A DNA stretch of 64,000 nucleotides, from NCBI GenBank assembly GCA_018389105.1, contig JACATO010000086.1, positions 1,145,501 to 1,209,500 of the forward strand, read 5' to 3'. Shown piece after piece: positions 1-13,300 of this stretch. The notes beneath the pieces were generated by a model. The model searched no databases. It was given only the letters and a program-made list of their open reading frames with translations, and was not told where the DNA came from. Each line of letters begins with the position of its first letter. Position 1 is the first letter of the stretch. A program made the translations under genes and the position numbers. This DNA comes from Nautilus pompilius. Lineage: Eukaryota > Mollusca > Cephalopoda > Nautilida > Nautilidae.

Positions 1-824
1 TGGTGTAGGATCATTCCTCATTCAAGTAATAAATAAATAAAGTTGAAATTTCAATATCCTGTAAAGTAGATCATTGTGGCAATGCAAACATATAAATATA
101 TAAAATTCAGATAACATCTTTTTATTCTGCCTCTCCTGATTTTACTCATCTAAGATTATTATTATTATTTACACTTGACATTAAGAGAGTTAAAAGAATA
201 AGGATATCTACAGTACATTGTTCTTTGTTTTTAATAGTAAAACTATTAATTATATTCAAATGCATTTTAACATATTGAGAAAGAATATTGTTATATCAAT
301 AGATGATCCCTTGGCCCATCTGTTGTTTTTGAGTTCTTTGGAAATGAAAGTAGAAAAAGTAGAGACATCAGGACTTGTACAAACAAAACAATGTACAACT
401 TATACATAAATCATTCAAAGCCGTTCACCATTTTGGGCCAGAGATAGAGATGGTATCATCCCTAACTGTTTGAAAAAATGAATTCATTTTTTCTTGTAAT
501 TAAGAATTCATATCCTACTTTCATTTTAAAAGTCCTGAAAGAGATGTATTGTTGCAGCTCTGATGAGGCTGGCTGCATCATCAAGTTGGATATATAATGG
601 TGTGCAGCCAAAATAAACATGCTACTATTTACCAACCGGTAGGGATTAAAAAACTAGCTCAGGATGCACACTGACAATTCGATAATCCTCTTAGTTTCCC
701 TATTGGCTGCTACTGTGGTTAGCACTAAACAATGACAATGTTGTTGTCATTCACCACTGAAAGTGTTCCTTTAATGGAAAAATTCACATGAACTGCATAG
801 TAATGATCACTATCTACCACACTT

Positions 825-1025
825 TCACCTAGGATCCAATGGCAGGGATGAGCAGCAGAATCTTCTTACTAGAACTCTTTAGCTTCAGTTGTATGGCTGT
901 ATGCAGCCACCTGGTGAAGAGAAACCACAATGCCAGGACAGTCCAACAAGCCCTGCCAGTCCCTACTAGGATTCAAACTCAGGCCCACTACCTGACCAAT
1001 CCAGTAGCCAGCTACTGAGCTCCTG
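825..1025 (-). repeat. tRNA-derived SINE-like segment
   Basis: Read on the minus strand, the segment begins with a tRNA-like head: an A-box-like TGGCTACTGG and, about 30 bases later, a B-box-like GAGTTTGAATCC. It then runs into an unrelated, less AT-rich body. The surrounding DNA is strongly AT-rich, so the composition shift also marks the segment as inserted. No target duplication was resolved and the borders are approximate. An old tRNA pseudogene is the alternative. Confidence 0.35.
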
Positions 1026-3219
1026 TTATCATTTATTGTAATTGCACCAAATTTTAAAAAGAAATACTTAATAGAAAGTCATCTCCCAGTTTTAACATAT
1101 TTAAAAATACACACAAAGTAACAATCATATATGCAAATACCTTTATTGTCCTTTTACCTGGCATTTGTCAGACGCACTAGGTAAAATTCTTCAAACCATT
1201 GTGTCCAGATGGTGCAAACTAGTGAAAGTTTACCTCAAATGTGAACACTAAATCCAGTCAATGTTGAACTACTCAATACAGGAGCCATTACACCACGTGA
1301 AGCTGCTTCAGTTGCTGCTAACTTGATGGACCATGTGCATGTGCCAATACCACCAGAATGGTAGCTATTCTTCCCTAAACAGGTGAGTTACTTGACACAC
1401 TTGTATTAACTGTAATAATAATGGCTAAACATGTACATTATGACAAGGATCTGTACAATAAAAACTTCATGAAACAATGAAAGTAAAACTGAACTTTTTA
1501 TTTAAATTGTTTCAATCATCCAACAATCCTGATTTTCATTTATTCCGCTGAAAATTTGGTTATTCAAATTTCTCTTTTAAACCCAGTGCCAGAACTAATG
1601 CAGTCCAAGCCTGTGAAGAAAATGATACAATGATCCCCAACACACTCTCTCTGAAAATCTAACAAAGTTCCATCTTTTTTTTCTCCTCAAAGTGACATGG
1701 AAGCATTTAGTAAGAATGTACGTCTCAGGCCATTTTGATGAAAAAAGAAATGGCTGTCAGATGGTCAAGTGTAAGAAAATATCAGATTGGAAATCATAAA
1801 AGCAAATAAATTCATAAACCAGTAGGGGCAATCCATCTTTTTTCTCTTTAGCACATCACAAAAAGAAATTCTTAATCAGAGACACAACTGAAAATAGAAA
1901 GCAAGATTTTGTTTTCCTTTTCTAAAGTTGTCTCTACCAACAGTTTTTCTGATTTTACTGTGAAATGCAATAGAAGAACAGGATAGCATCTTGAACATAA
2001 GAACAAAAAAAAATCTAATTTAAGAGAACCTACTTGGTCTGCTAAATATTAAAAAGGAAAACGTCTCTCCCTCGCTCAGAGTTTACAAGCAGTATTCTTG
2101 TGAAGTTGGGTATTTCCCCACTACAGAATGTCTGGTGCCAGTTATACAAGTGGGGAACACTGGCGATCTTCACATTTCAGCAGAGTCAGGTGTGGACAAA
2201 CTGATTCAAGGTGACCATCAAGAACCTTGTTAGTAGTCACAGCATCACACAGACACAGGCTACAGGAATCTATTCTCCATGCTTACTGAAGAAATGAAGC
2301 TCAACTGCAACATTACGAAGCAGGTGACACATTTATGTATAGCATCATTACATATTGTGGATCATGGATGCTGTATAAAATAGCCATTTGACTCAACCAA
2401 AAAAAAAAAAAAATCAAAGGCGGCCTCTGGCAGTAAAGGTCACACTACTACAGTTCAGAGGGGAGGGCATTTTCATTCCCCTTTTATCCAAGCAATGAAG
2501 CCTGCATGCCAGTAGGAGACACTGCTATTTGGTGTCCTCAGCCATATTTGGGCTCAGTTTGCGGAATTCCTTTTAGGACCCCCTTTTCAGTCGAGTTTCT
2601 GCTGATGCTACTGTCCAGGGCGCAAGCATTTGACATAGTTGTTTTCAATGGTGTTTTTATGTCCACTGCATGGATGCACCAGTGTCACCAGAAATGGGGA
2701 ATTGTGTAGTAACTTAACCGTTCATTTCCTTTGATATGCTCTACTACTTTCATTATGAGTCAGTCTTATGATTGCAATTGTTTACCAAACAATGTCCCCA
2801 TCCCCACATAATTTATTAGGGTTCATTACTTTCAGTATAGCCCTAACATTATTGAGGATAATGCTTTAACTATCCCACTGCTTCATGTGATCAGCAGCAA
2901 ATCCTCAAAACCATTCCTCTTTCAGTTTAATTTCCTTTATTATTGCGTTGTATTTGATTTGAGCCAGTGGGAACAAGTTTTCTAAAGCTCCACCAACATC
3001 CTGTTTCCTTTCTCTACACTGAATAAATATTTATTATTACTCAAGTGCAGCTGAAAACCTTGGCTCAGGTAACCGCAACCTTTATACTGAACTGGAAAGG
3101 TATGAAAACAATTTCTGTTGATAGTTTATACTCAGACCAATAGAGAGAATGAGCTACAACCTAATTAAGCCCGTCTATTTTGTACCTAGACATTCTGCCA
3201 AATCTAACAAGAGTTTTAG

Positions 3220-3296
3220 AAGTGAAGGGGAGGTCTCTAAGAGTCCAAATGAACTCTAGAAGACTGGAGACAAGTGCTCCAACCTCCCCTTCACTT
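3220..3296. repeat. Inverted repeat, 15-bp perfect arms
   Basis: AAGTGAAGGGGAGGT at 3220-3234 is exactly complementary to ACCTCCCCTTCACTT at 3282-3296, with a 47-base loop. The loop holds further short complementary pieces (GTCTC/GAGAC, AGAGT/ACTCT). The arms are G/C- and purine-biased, unlike the AT-rich surroundings. It may be a small foldback element or a hairpin RNA; no function can be assigned. Confidence 0.5.
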
Positions 3297-6200
3297 GAGT
3301 TTACTATGTATGACAACATTTTTTTCATACTATTTTTATTTTTCACTCAAGCTACATTAGTAGTATTTGAATGGTTAGAAAACTTGGAGTTTCCATAGAT
3401 AGTACAGTGTAGTGTTTTCAAGGCGTCCAGAAGCTATCCTAGCTTATAAAACTCATCACAGGCAAGAGTTAGGATAGGAAAGCATCAGTTTTTATGAGGA
3501 TAACACATTTTAGAAGTCATTATCTCTCTGATTTTTAAACACTGATATTTCTTCTCCACACTCAACCTTGTCACATGAATCTATATTAACTGTTTTTTCA
3601 CTGTTTAACCCTCAATGACGAGACTCGTCTCTAAAGTTCTCAGAAAAACAACAGTTTGACTGACTACACCGTCAGTGCCATTCGTAATTCCAAAGACCTC
3701 AGTAAAATCTCCCATCAAAGATCTAGACACCAAACAGGGGTCTAAAACCTATCCCAGGAATGTGAATGTTCTTGTCATCCACTGCTCACCTGTTATTTCT
3801 ATTTCCACTTTTCTTTTTTATAATTTTTTGTTTTTAAATCATAGAATCATTAAAATAAACTATTTGCACAAATTATTTTTATCTGTAGTTTTTTCTAAAA
3901 AATCTAGATTTCTACCATTGGCTAATAATTAATAACACAAGCATATAATATCTACTCACTTCTCATAATCCACAAACATTTCTTTGTGAAAAGAGTTGAA
4001 ATTGAGGGGCGGGGGTATCATAAAAATTGCAATTTGTTTAAAACAAAAAAGAACAGGTGATTTAAATATCCATAATAGTTTGATTATTTAACCTGCAAGA
4101 CAGGGGCAGATAGCTATCAAGCATCAAAGAGAAAAATATTTTTAAAAAAGAACACATAAATAGCAATATGAACAAAAAATAAAATTGAAATGTAAGCATA
4201 ACAATAAAACAATTGATGCAGCAGACATCCCTGTACAAGGATTGGTTGTGCGCCATGCCAGTGTCTTGATGGCACTGTAATTAGTGATAGTAATACAGCA
4301 GATCACATACATAGCCAGCCTAAAATATCACCCCCATGGTGCGTGTAACCTGATAAAATGTGAAAATTTGGGTGGGGGGAACTTTTCTATTTTCTTCAAG
4401 ATATCCTCCATTAAGCTTCACAAATTACTTACTTTTATTGCTGAGCCTACAGTTACTTTTATGCATCAATTATTTTTTAAATTATTGCTTCTGTTTCCTG
4501 CTAAACCATTATCTTGATTTGTGCATGAAAGGTTTGCCAGCCACAGGTACAGTTACTGGGCCCCTGACCTCTCATACCTGGCCTGATTAACAAACAAGGA
4601 ACAAAAAGAGATCTATTTTAAAGAAATTTTACTTAGTCAAAATATTAAATGATGATTTTTTTCATAATTCAGAAGCCAATTAATAATTTCAAAAAGAAAT
4701 AGCTACAAAAAAAGTAAAAATATTTAAAACACCAAATTTTCTAAAATTACTTAAAAAAACAAACTGATAGCAATAGGAAGTTTAAACATTTAAGATATCA
4801 ATGGGTATTTCTGAAGTACAAACAAACAAAAACAGGTAACTGTCATTCATGTTCCACTCTGGAATGATTCTGAAATGGAATTTTAGAGAAAATAAGAGAG
4901 TTTTATTCCATTTTAATTCTTTTTCCTAATAAAAATATATTTTGTTTTATATACACCACACATAAGCCCCAAAACCTCATCAACTGAAAATAAAATATCT
5001 GTATAAATTTTTCATGATTTTATTATTATTTAAAGTATAAAAAAATTTTTTTGTTTTTTTTTGTTTTTGTTTTTGTTTTTTTAACCTGCTCACCAAGATA
5101 AATAAAAAATGTACAATTTTTGAGAAGAAAACAAATCTACACAAAATAACCAGAATTTCTTTAAATCAACCATCCATTTTCTCCAGGATTCAGGAAAATA
5201 TTAATGATAATCTCTTGTACATTTAATAGAATGCAACATTTTCTCTCTCACTTGAAAGACAATTTCTTGAGAATTAAATTTTTAGGGCCATAAAAAATTA
5301 ATTAACGTTTGGTTTGGTTCTCAGTTAATTACATTTTCTTTCTTCTTTGCTATTATTTCCAGTTGTCTCCAACAAAGAGCATCATTTCTAAGGCTAAAAA
5401 GTGCTAGACATGGTCACTGATGAAACATCAGGGTATAAGATGTGTTAACGTACATCGATACTCTACAGTTTGGTTTCGTCAAATATTTCCCATGGATAAA
5501 TTGCTGCCCTGAGCTTCTGAGCTCTTTTGGAAGTGAGAGTAGAAATAGTAGTGATATCAGGAATGTACACACACATATGACAAGCACAGTGTCCTGTGGT
5601 CTTCTTGAAAAGAGAGCTATGATGCTGCCATACGTGGTCGAAAAATATTTCACTGTTACTATTTTCTCTCGCTAAAATTGATTTTGCATTCTGTGGTAAA
5701 GTAAATAAACTTGTTATTTATTTATTTATTTACCTATTTATATTAATTTCCACCAACTCATTTAAAATGGAAACTGTCACCACAGTTCGATTTTCAGAAT
5801 GTTGCTACTGAGACAAACAACCAATTTTATGAATTTATAATAAAGAAAATTATATTGACAAAAATGGTAAACAATACTGGCTGACTTCTGCTGTTACAAA
5901 ACTGGAAATTGAGTTGTCTTTCTCTCTATCATTATTTTTTTAAAAAGCTAATGGAGAGGTTAATGATATTTCAACAACCAATGTAAAGCACGAGAAGACA
6001 TTCATCAACATGGATTCCATTGATGTCAAACAACATGACTTAGACAACGGTGATCTTGGTGTTCTGATCTATCTGGAAGAGGAATATACCTATTATACTG
6101 AAAAAAAAAAAAAAATAAAATTTAAGAAATTTCATTCCTGTTAATAATTTTCTTTTTTTTCTTTCATTTTTTAAGTTATTCTGAAGTTCTAAGACATTCA

Positions 6201-7320
6201 TGTTTGTTTATCTTTCACATAATTTGTCAATGACAGCTTCACCAATTGTTTTCTTTTTCTCTCTCTCATTCTAACATTGTTTGTGTCAAATATTCAAAAC
6301 CCTGTAACATAGGACTAACCAGGAGCTTCCAGGACCTGTGGAATAAGGCAACTCATCACCACCAATACCTGATGTAGATTTTTGGACAGTAATTCCTGTT
6401 ATATCATGAAAGCTAACAGAGACATTTTTAACGCATGTCCCCTAAAAATTCCACGTTACTGGTAAATTCCAGTACAATGTGTCATTAGTCCTAGTAGATA
6501 CCTTTTTCCAGAGGTTTTGCACAGTCCACAAAACATATCACCTGTTATAAACTTTAACAGTTCCAATGATTAGGAACAAACCAATAAGAAAGGACAGTTA
6601 AAAAAAAAAATTCACTGTGAACTCATTCCACCATTTTTTAAAATACATAATCACCACAATTTTTGGCAGAGAGAGGTTTTGGGATAAAAGTGACCATTTT
6701 CCCCCTGAAGACATCACTCGCCAGTTTAATCATCTAATAAAGACCAAGCAAACTAGTTGAAAGAGTAACCTCATAATTATCTGAGAACCAAATGCATATT
6801 TGAATGGCCTAACCTTTTTTAATTAACCCCACGTCTTTCCTTTCACCTTTTTAAAGCCTCCCATTCCATTTATTAAAAAAAAAAAAAAAAATTCAACAAA
6901 CTGTCATCATCAACCAAAAGAAAGCAACACTCTACATGGGATGTTTCTAATTGTATTTAAGAAACATTACTTTTTAAAAACCCTAGAAAAGAGATCATCA
7001 TCGAACTGATGTGGTGACAAGCAGTCATTAAAACTTTGCCATTAAGATAAATTCTACACGTGAATTTTGACAAGGTGCTGTAGCAACAATCTGTCGTATT
7101 ACCATTCCAATTTTGTTTTACTCAAAAGAGAGCTTACCACACTTCTCTCCATCAATGACTAGAATTCTGCAACTGTACCATGTGTTCTCAACTTTTCAGG
7201 CAAATGGTGTGACCCACATGAGCCCACACAAACAAAATTTACATATTATGAAAACCAACATATATTTTATATATCTGGCATTGTGGCAATCTCCTACATT
7301 GGCATTAACAAGTTATCCGT

Positions 7321-7376
7321 TTAGTTTTCTCGCCTTGCTCTCTTTTTATTTTTTGGCTTCGCTTCAATCCAAGAAT
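7321..7376 (-). CDS. MTDH: MTDH exon 9: conserved C-terminus and stop
   Basis: Acceptor TTTCAG is followed by 56 nt ending in TAA. With the base carried from exon 8 it reads DSWIEAKPKNKKRARREN-stop, matching the SW...KKKARRE-stop end of vertebrate LYRIC. This exon decided the identification of the gene. Confidence 0.85.
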
Positions 7377-10300
7377 CTGAAAGACAAAAAATTAAACTTA
7401 AAAAAAAAAAAAAACTCTTATAGATAGTTAAATAATTTTACTTCATAGGTGTGAAGACATTGATAATTTTTGTCAAACATAAACATACATATATCCCCAG
7501 CCTTCCACGATCATGGATGGTACATACCAAAACCAGGAGGGAGGAATGAAAGAAAACAGCAAAAACTCATCCAGAGTTTCCTGACAATTTTAACTGAATA
7601 ATTAATTGTATTATTTAATCATTTTCCAAATAAATATATAAATAAATAAATAATGGGACAAATTAAAATGGGTTATTTGTAAAGAATTTTTGAAGTTTTC
7701 AAACAAAGAGATTACATACAAGGTGTAGTCAAAAAGTATCCGACCTTTGGCCAAAAAAAACAAGTAATATTAAAAAACTCACCATTTTGATTTAGTCTCC
7801 TTCAAAGTATTCGCCTTGGGAGTCTACACACTTCTGCCAGTGTTCCTACCACTGCTGGAAACATTTCTGTAAATCACTTTTTGGGATGCTGTAGAGCTGT
7901 GCCGTCGAATTTTGCTTAATGTCCTCTGTTGACTCAAATCTTCTCCCTTTGAGTGTTTTTTGAGCTTTGGGAATAGCCAAAAGTCACACGGAGCCCGGAG
8001 CCAAGTCTGGGGAGTAGGAAGCCTGACAAACAAGTGGTGTGTTATGCTTGGATGACGTGGGCAGAATGAGCGGGTGCGGTGTCATGGTGGAGTCGCCAGT
8101 TCTTTGCTGCCCACAGGTCAGGTTGTTTTCGCTGCACAGCTTCACGAAGGCGATGAAGAACCCCCAAGTATTCTTTGTTAATTGTCTGACCTTGTGGTGC
8201 ATATTCATGGTGCACAATACCTCTGTAGTAAAAAAAAAACAGTTTAACATTGCTGTGCACCTGTTTGCTTTCTTTGGTGTTGGTGAGGATGGATGCTTCC
8301 ATTGGGATGATTGCAATTTTGTTTCAGGGTCATAGCCATACACCCATGTCTCATCGCCAGTGATAATAGTGTTCATGAAGTTTTGATCTTGGCTAGCACA
8401 CTCCAGCATGTCCTGGGAGATTTCCTTTCTGTTTTTCTTTCTGCTGGTCAGACAGCAACTTTGGTACGAATTTGGCCGACACCCTCCTCATGCACAAATC
8501 TTCTGTTATAATTGACTGAACTGACCCATGGCTGATTCCAACTTCGGCAACAATCTCTTCAATAGTCACACAACAGTTTTCATAGACTATTCCTTGAACT
8601 TTTGCAATAAAGGTGCGGCCATCTTTGAACTGGTTGTACCACTCCTTTATTTGTGTTTTTCCCATAGCATCATCTCCAAAGGCCTTCTGAATCTTCTGAT
8701 AGTCTGGGCTTGCTTATCACCAAGTTTTTGGCAGAATTTGATACAGTATCTTTGTTCAATGCGCTCGGTCATCTTGACTCAAAAAGAAAAATTGCACAGC
8801 ACACTCTTCACGTCTGTACTCAATGTGTCACTGCAGGCGACTGGCGCCACCTACAGACATGAAAATGTTTGCGCACGCTCAGGAAGGACGCGGCCACCTA
8901 ATACCCATGCGGATTTTGCTCACGCATTATTATTTTGTTCAAACAAATTCAAGGTCGGATACTTTTTGACTACACCTAGTATTTGTTAGATATTTACAGT
9001 TATTCCTCTTTTTTTTTTAAAAAAAAATTTTTTTACAAGATTTTCTCTTAAACAATGTCAGATGTGTTTTCATTTTTACAGTTGAATTTTAATTATTAAG
9101 GCAATTTCCACAACGCACCATTATTAAAGATGATTTCCTGCGAAGTTCTGGCAGACCTTACCTATAGGTGTAAACCCTGACAAATTTGATAAATTCCAAT
9201 GGCAGAAATATGAGAAAAGTAAGAGAATTGAATTCATGTTTAGTCTGGAGTTTAAGCTTTTGTAACTTTTAAGTTACTTTCTTTGTTATCATTGGAGATA
9301 AGCCCACGTTTATTTGCATCAGTCATAGATCCAGCTAATTATCACCTTGTTACAGTCTAAATATTCTTACCTGCTACTTCTGATAGCATTAGGGGGGGGA
9401 TGTAGAACACCCCTAAAAAAAAAAAATGGATGCAAAAGAGAATCAGATGTTTACCAACTAGAAAGTATAAAATTTCAAATCATTTGTTGGTGGAAGAAAC
9501 AATTTGGTTTTTTAAGCTACAGGAAACTATATCATGATCAAATCAACTTTTTAGCCATGTTCTACTGGGCCCCAGCAGTATGAGACACTGCAACATTATT
9601 GTGTGAAGGTTTTCTTAAGTAACGGAGACAGACAGACAGACACACACACTTTCTCTCCCTCTTATGGAAAAAACGAAAAACAACTTACCTCCAACTTCAT
9701 CACGCAGAAGCAGTTTGGAAGAGTTCCGCTTGGTTAGGCTTGTGGCAGCCTCTGGCGCTGGCTTAGCATCTCGACTGGAATTTTTAGGTTCATCCTCTGC
9801 AATGGGTGCAAATGCAAATTAACATTTCAAACAAACCAAAGGCCACCCATCTTTTTCTTCAATTGCTCCTTCTTTCCTTAAAATGTTACCGAGAAAATCC
9901 ATTAAAATATGGACATGGCTAATATGAGCAAACACTCTGGAGCATTTAAGAGAAAATACTGCAAGATGTGCAAACAAAGTGCAGAACGTAAGGATGAAGA
10001 TTGAAAAATACCTGCGTTAATTACAATCAATCAGCTGGTCTGTAAACCGAGCAAGTGTCGAGATCTGCTGACAATGGTACACTGTGGTACACCAGCCAGA
10101 CCACAGCCAACTGCTCGTGTCACCTCACCTTTCATTTTTTTTTTTTAAACGCAGACCTACAGTAACATGGGATGAATTTCAACTAAGTATGGATTTCCAT
10201 CCAAAAAAATACAAAACAGGTCCTTATCTGAAAGATTTAAAAATTGCAATAGTTTTAAAGTTAAAGAAAAGGAATGTTTAACTTTGTATTTTTTTTAGAT

Positions 10301-13300
10301 CTTAATTCTCAAAAAAAAAACAACAAAAAACACTAATATGCAGTGAAAGTCAAATGATCCTTTTAATGCAATACTTCACTTTATTTATTATGAGTTTCCT
10401 AATGTTTCTGCAATCCAAATTCACAAAATTCACATGTTCTATGGAGTGACACAGATTCACCATTTTCTTGAGGTTTGGAAATGGTGGTTGGACGATATGC
10501 TAGTTGGATTTAGGATTAGCTGATGCAGACTGATCCAATTTCCAGCCCATTGCTTTGGTATCAATTTTATTGTAGGGGTTACTTGCATTAAGAACCTTGT
10601 TTTCTCTCAACCAATAGATAAAGCAAGATCTTGATATTCAGGCTAAGAAGTTGCTGGTGCCAGTACCATGTCTACATATCATTAACTGAGTATAAAAGGT
10701 TAGCAAATAAACAGAAAAGAACCGGAGGTTAGTTATCAGAGTGGTATAAAATGGATTGGCCATTCTGAAACAAGACAGACAATCAGTGACAGAAAAAAAA
10801 AAAACACAAAAGCCAGCTTTGATATTTGGTCTGGAAGTTCAGTACTTCAAAGCTACACTGCTAGCCAAAAATCCTCAAACTACTAGCTCCTTCTAAACAA
10901 AAAATGCAAAGTGCTTATTATGTATCGTAAGGACTTCTGATGAATTAGGCATCCTTAGTGGAGTCATTTCTTGCTGACATGCAACTACAGAGTAACAAGG
11001 CATTTAATTTTAATAGATGCAACCTTCCTGATACTGTTTTGTCAAAAGACTATTATTTTGAGATGTGTTCATGTGTATGGTGGTCATGTCTTGGTGGGCA
11101 GATCACCATCAGGCCAAAGATATTATTCCTGTTAACTCAAGTCATTTTATGGGATGCTCAGACTGGAGCAGGCAAACCAGAAAGCAAGCAAGCTGCTTAA
11201 ATTGTTGCATTAGTCATGGTATTTGTTCTAGGATAATAAACATGATAGAATGCAAACAGATCCCAGCATAGTTTTATAAAAACCAAGAGTTCGTCCACTA
11301 TAGGTAAAGTGATTTATTATTTTCTAAATTGATGAAGAATTACACCCCCTGGAAAACCAGGAAAGTTCTTGAATAGAAACTCATAACCTCACCAACAAAA
11401 GAAACTCCTAAGACAGAGAAACAAAAACAAAGTAGAATAAATAAAAAGTAAAAAAAAATTTAAAAGTCTACTCACTGGAAACTTTGGAGCTCTTAGGAGA
11501 GAGAGATTCCTCTGGAGCTTTCTCTTTCTTATTCTCATCTTGTTTCTCTACACTCTGTTTTAATTTAAAAAAAAAAAAAAATTGACGGAGACTTGACATA
11601 TCCTTGTAATGTTGGCACCTGACTACAAAAGTTACTACATTTAGAGAAAATGTTTTTTTTTTTTTTTTAAAACCTTTTTTTAAAAATTCGAATTCACTTT
11701 AAGGCAGCAGGAAAGTTAGAAACAATAAATATGGTTAATGAAGGATTTATGGACTCCAAAACAGGCCTGCCCACTCCACTAATAATTAGAAACAGTTCCA
11801 GAATGCAAATCTAACCCCCCACCCAAATAGCTACACAGGAGTATATATATATATATATACACACATTTTATAAATTATAAATGAGAAAGATTTTGCCTGT
11901 GTTCACTGGGATCAGTTTTTATAGCAGTGAGTGATAGAAATGGATTTTATACAGTCCCAGCTACCAAAACCACTTGATGCATTCATCAGAAGGACATCAT
12001 AGATGATAGGGCAAAAATTTATCCACAAGACCATAGATAATTATGTTTGCCTTTATTTTTTTTATGTTAACTTCATTACTCATCTCTTTTTTTAAAAATT
12101 TTAAATCTGAATGCCGCACAATGAAATTCCCTGATTGCAGTCCGTCCCTTTGAGGCAACAAGAGCCTGGAAAGCTGCTGTTGGACTCAGCACAGATCAGC
12201 ATGCTTACCTTAGTCAGTTTATTTTTCTGCTTCTTCTTTGGGCTGCGTGCTGGCTTAGCATCATCCTCAGTGGCTGTCTCTCCGGCCTCCTGCTGCAAAT
12301 CCAAGTCACCCGTCCTGGAAACCTTTGGAGTTTTGTAATTGGCAACTTTATTATTTTTCAGTTTTTCAAAATCTCCTATGTTTTCAGGTATTGCCTTCCC
12401 CTTGGCTGGCACTCCAGTGACACTAGAGGGTGGCACCGCTGTCCTCTCCCTTTTAAGTTTTTTCTTGGCACTTTTACTCGGGCTGACAGCTGGCTGATCA
12501 ATTGCAAAAGAAATTGCTTAAGCATCATGAGAAAAAGATAACTAGTCAGCAATAAAAATAATGAGATGAAGAAATGTCGATATCCCTTATAAGTGTTTTT
12601 GAACTCAGAAAAAGTAGAGGGTCGAAGGTGAACCAGTTATGGGTCAACAATCTGAAGGTTTAAAATGATGCATGAAAATACTTTTCTATTTTGTTTTTTT
12701 TTAAAATAGCAAATGGAAATATTTTCCACATTAATTTGTATTGTTCTTATTTAAAAGATCCAAGATTACTTTGACAAAATCTCGACTCACTCTCAGTCAG
12801 CTAATGATATCACAAATATCAGCAACAATCGAGCAAGGACTTGGCGTCCTGTGAAACAGCTGCCATTCACATTGGCGTCAAATGAGGTGGAAACTCACAA
12901 CACAAGGTCAGCTCAACCAGCTTAAAAAAAACCTAGTAACCATAACTCTGGTCCATTCCTCTTAGGGGTATAAACAATACAGGAGTTATTTCCTGTTCAC
13001 CTGTTCTCTTTCCAACCACCTTATCATTAGTAATTAAGGCAGTCAGCAGTTACTTTACTGTCTATGTAGACAAAACAAAAAATCCATCACTATGCCATGC
13101 TACTGAAAGCTTTTGTTTTATTACATTTCTCAATGGAAACCTTCAGCCAAATCACCCAGCAGATTTGTTGGTTTGAAATAAAATAAAACACCTGCTTAAA
13201 TTCAAAGCAAAAAAAATTTCTGCATCTTACTGTCAGTTATCACACAAGGGAGGCAACTATTATTTTACTGTACAAAACAAAGAGAACATTTATTCCTGCA

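Larger units (their letters stand above)
1..7320. other. MTDH 3' UTR and downstream AT-rich flank, no gene recognised
   Basis: The MTDH stop codon is at 7321-7323, so the right part of this stretch is its 3' UTR on the minus strand. A minus-strand AATAAA is readable at 6869-6874 (TTTATT on the plus strand), about 450 bases past the stop, and further copies lie near 5.7 and 3.0 kb; which one is used cannot be told. The rest is AT-rich with homopolymer runs and only short open frames lacking protein-like composition. A SINE-like segment and an inverted repeat are listed separately. Confidence 0.5.

Noticed and set aside
8528-8989. 153-codon plus-strand frame
   Set aside because: Antisense of the mariner transposase pseudogene.
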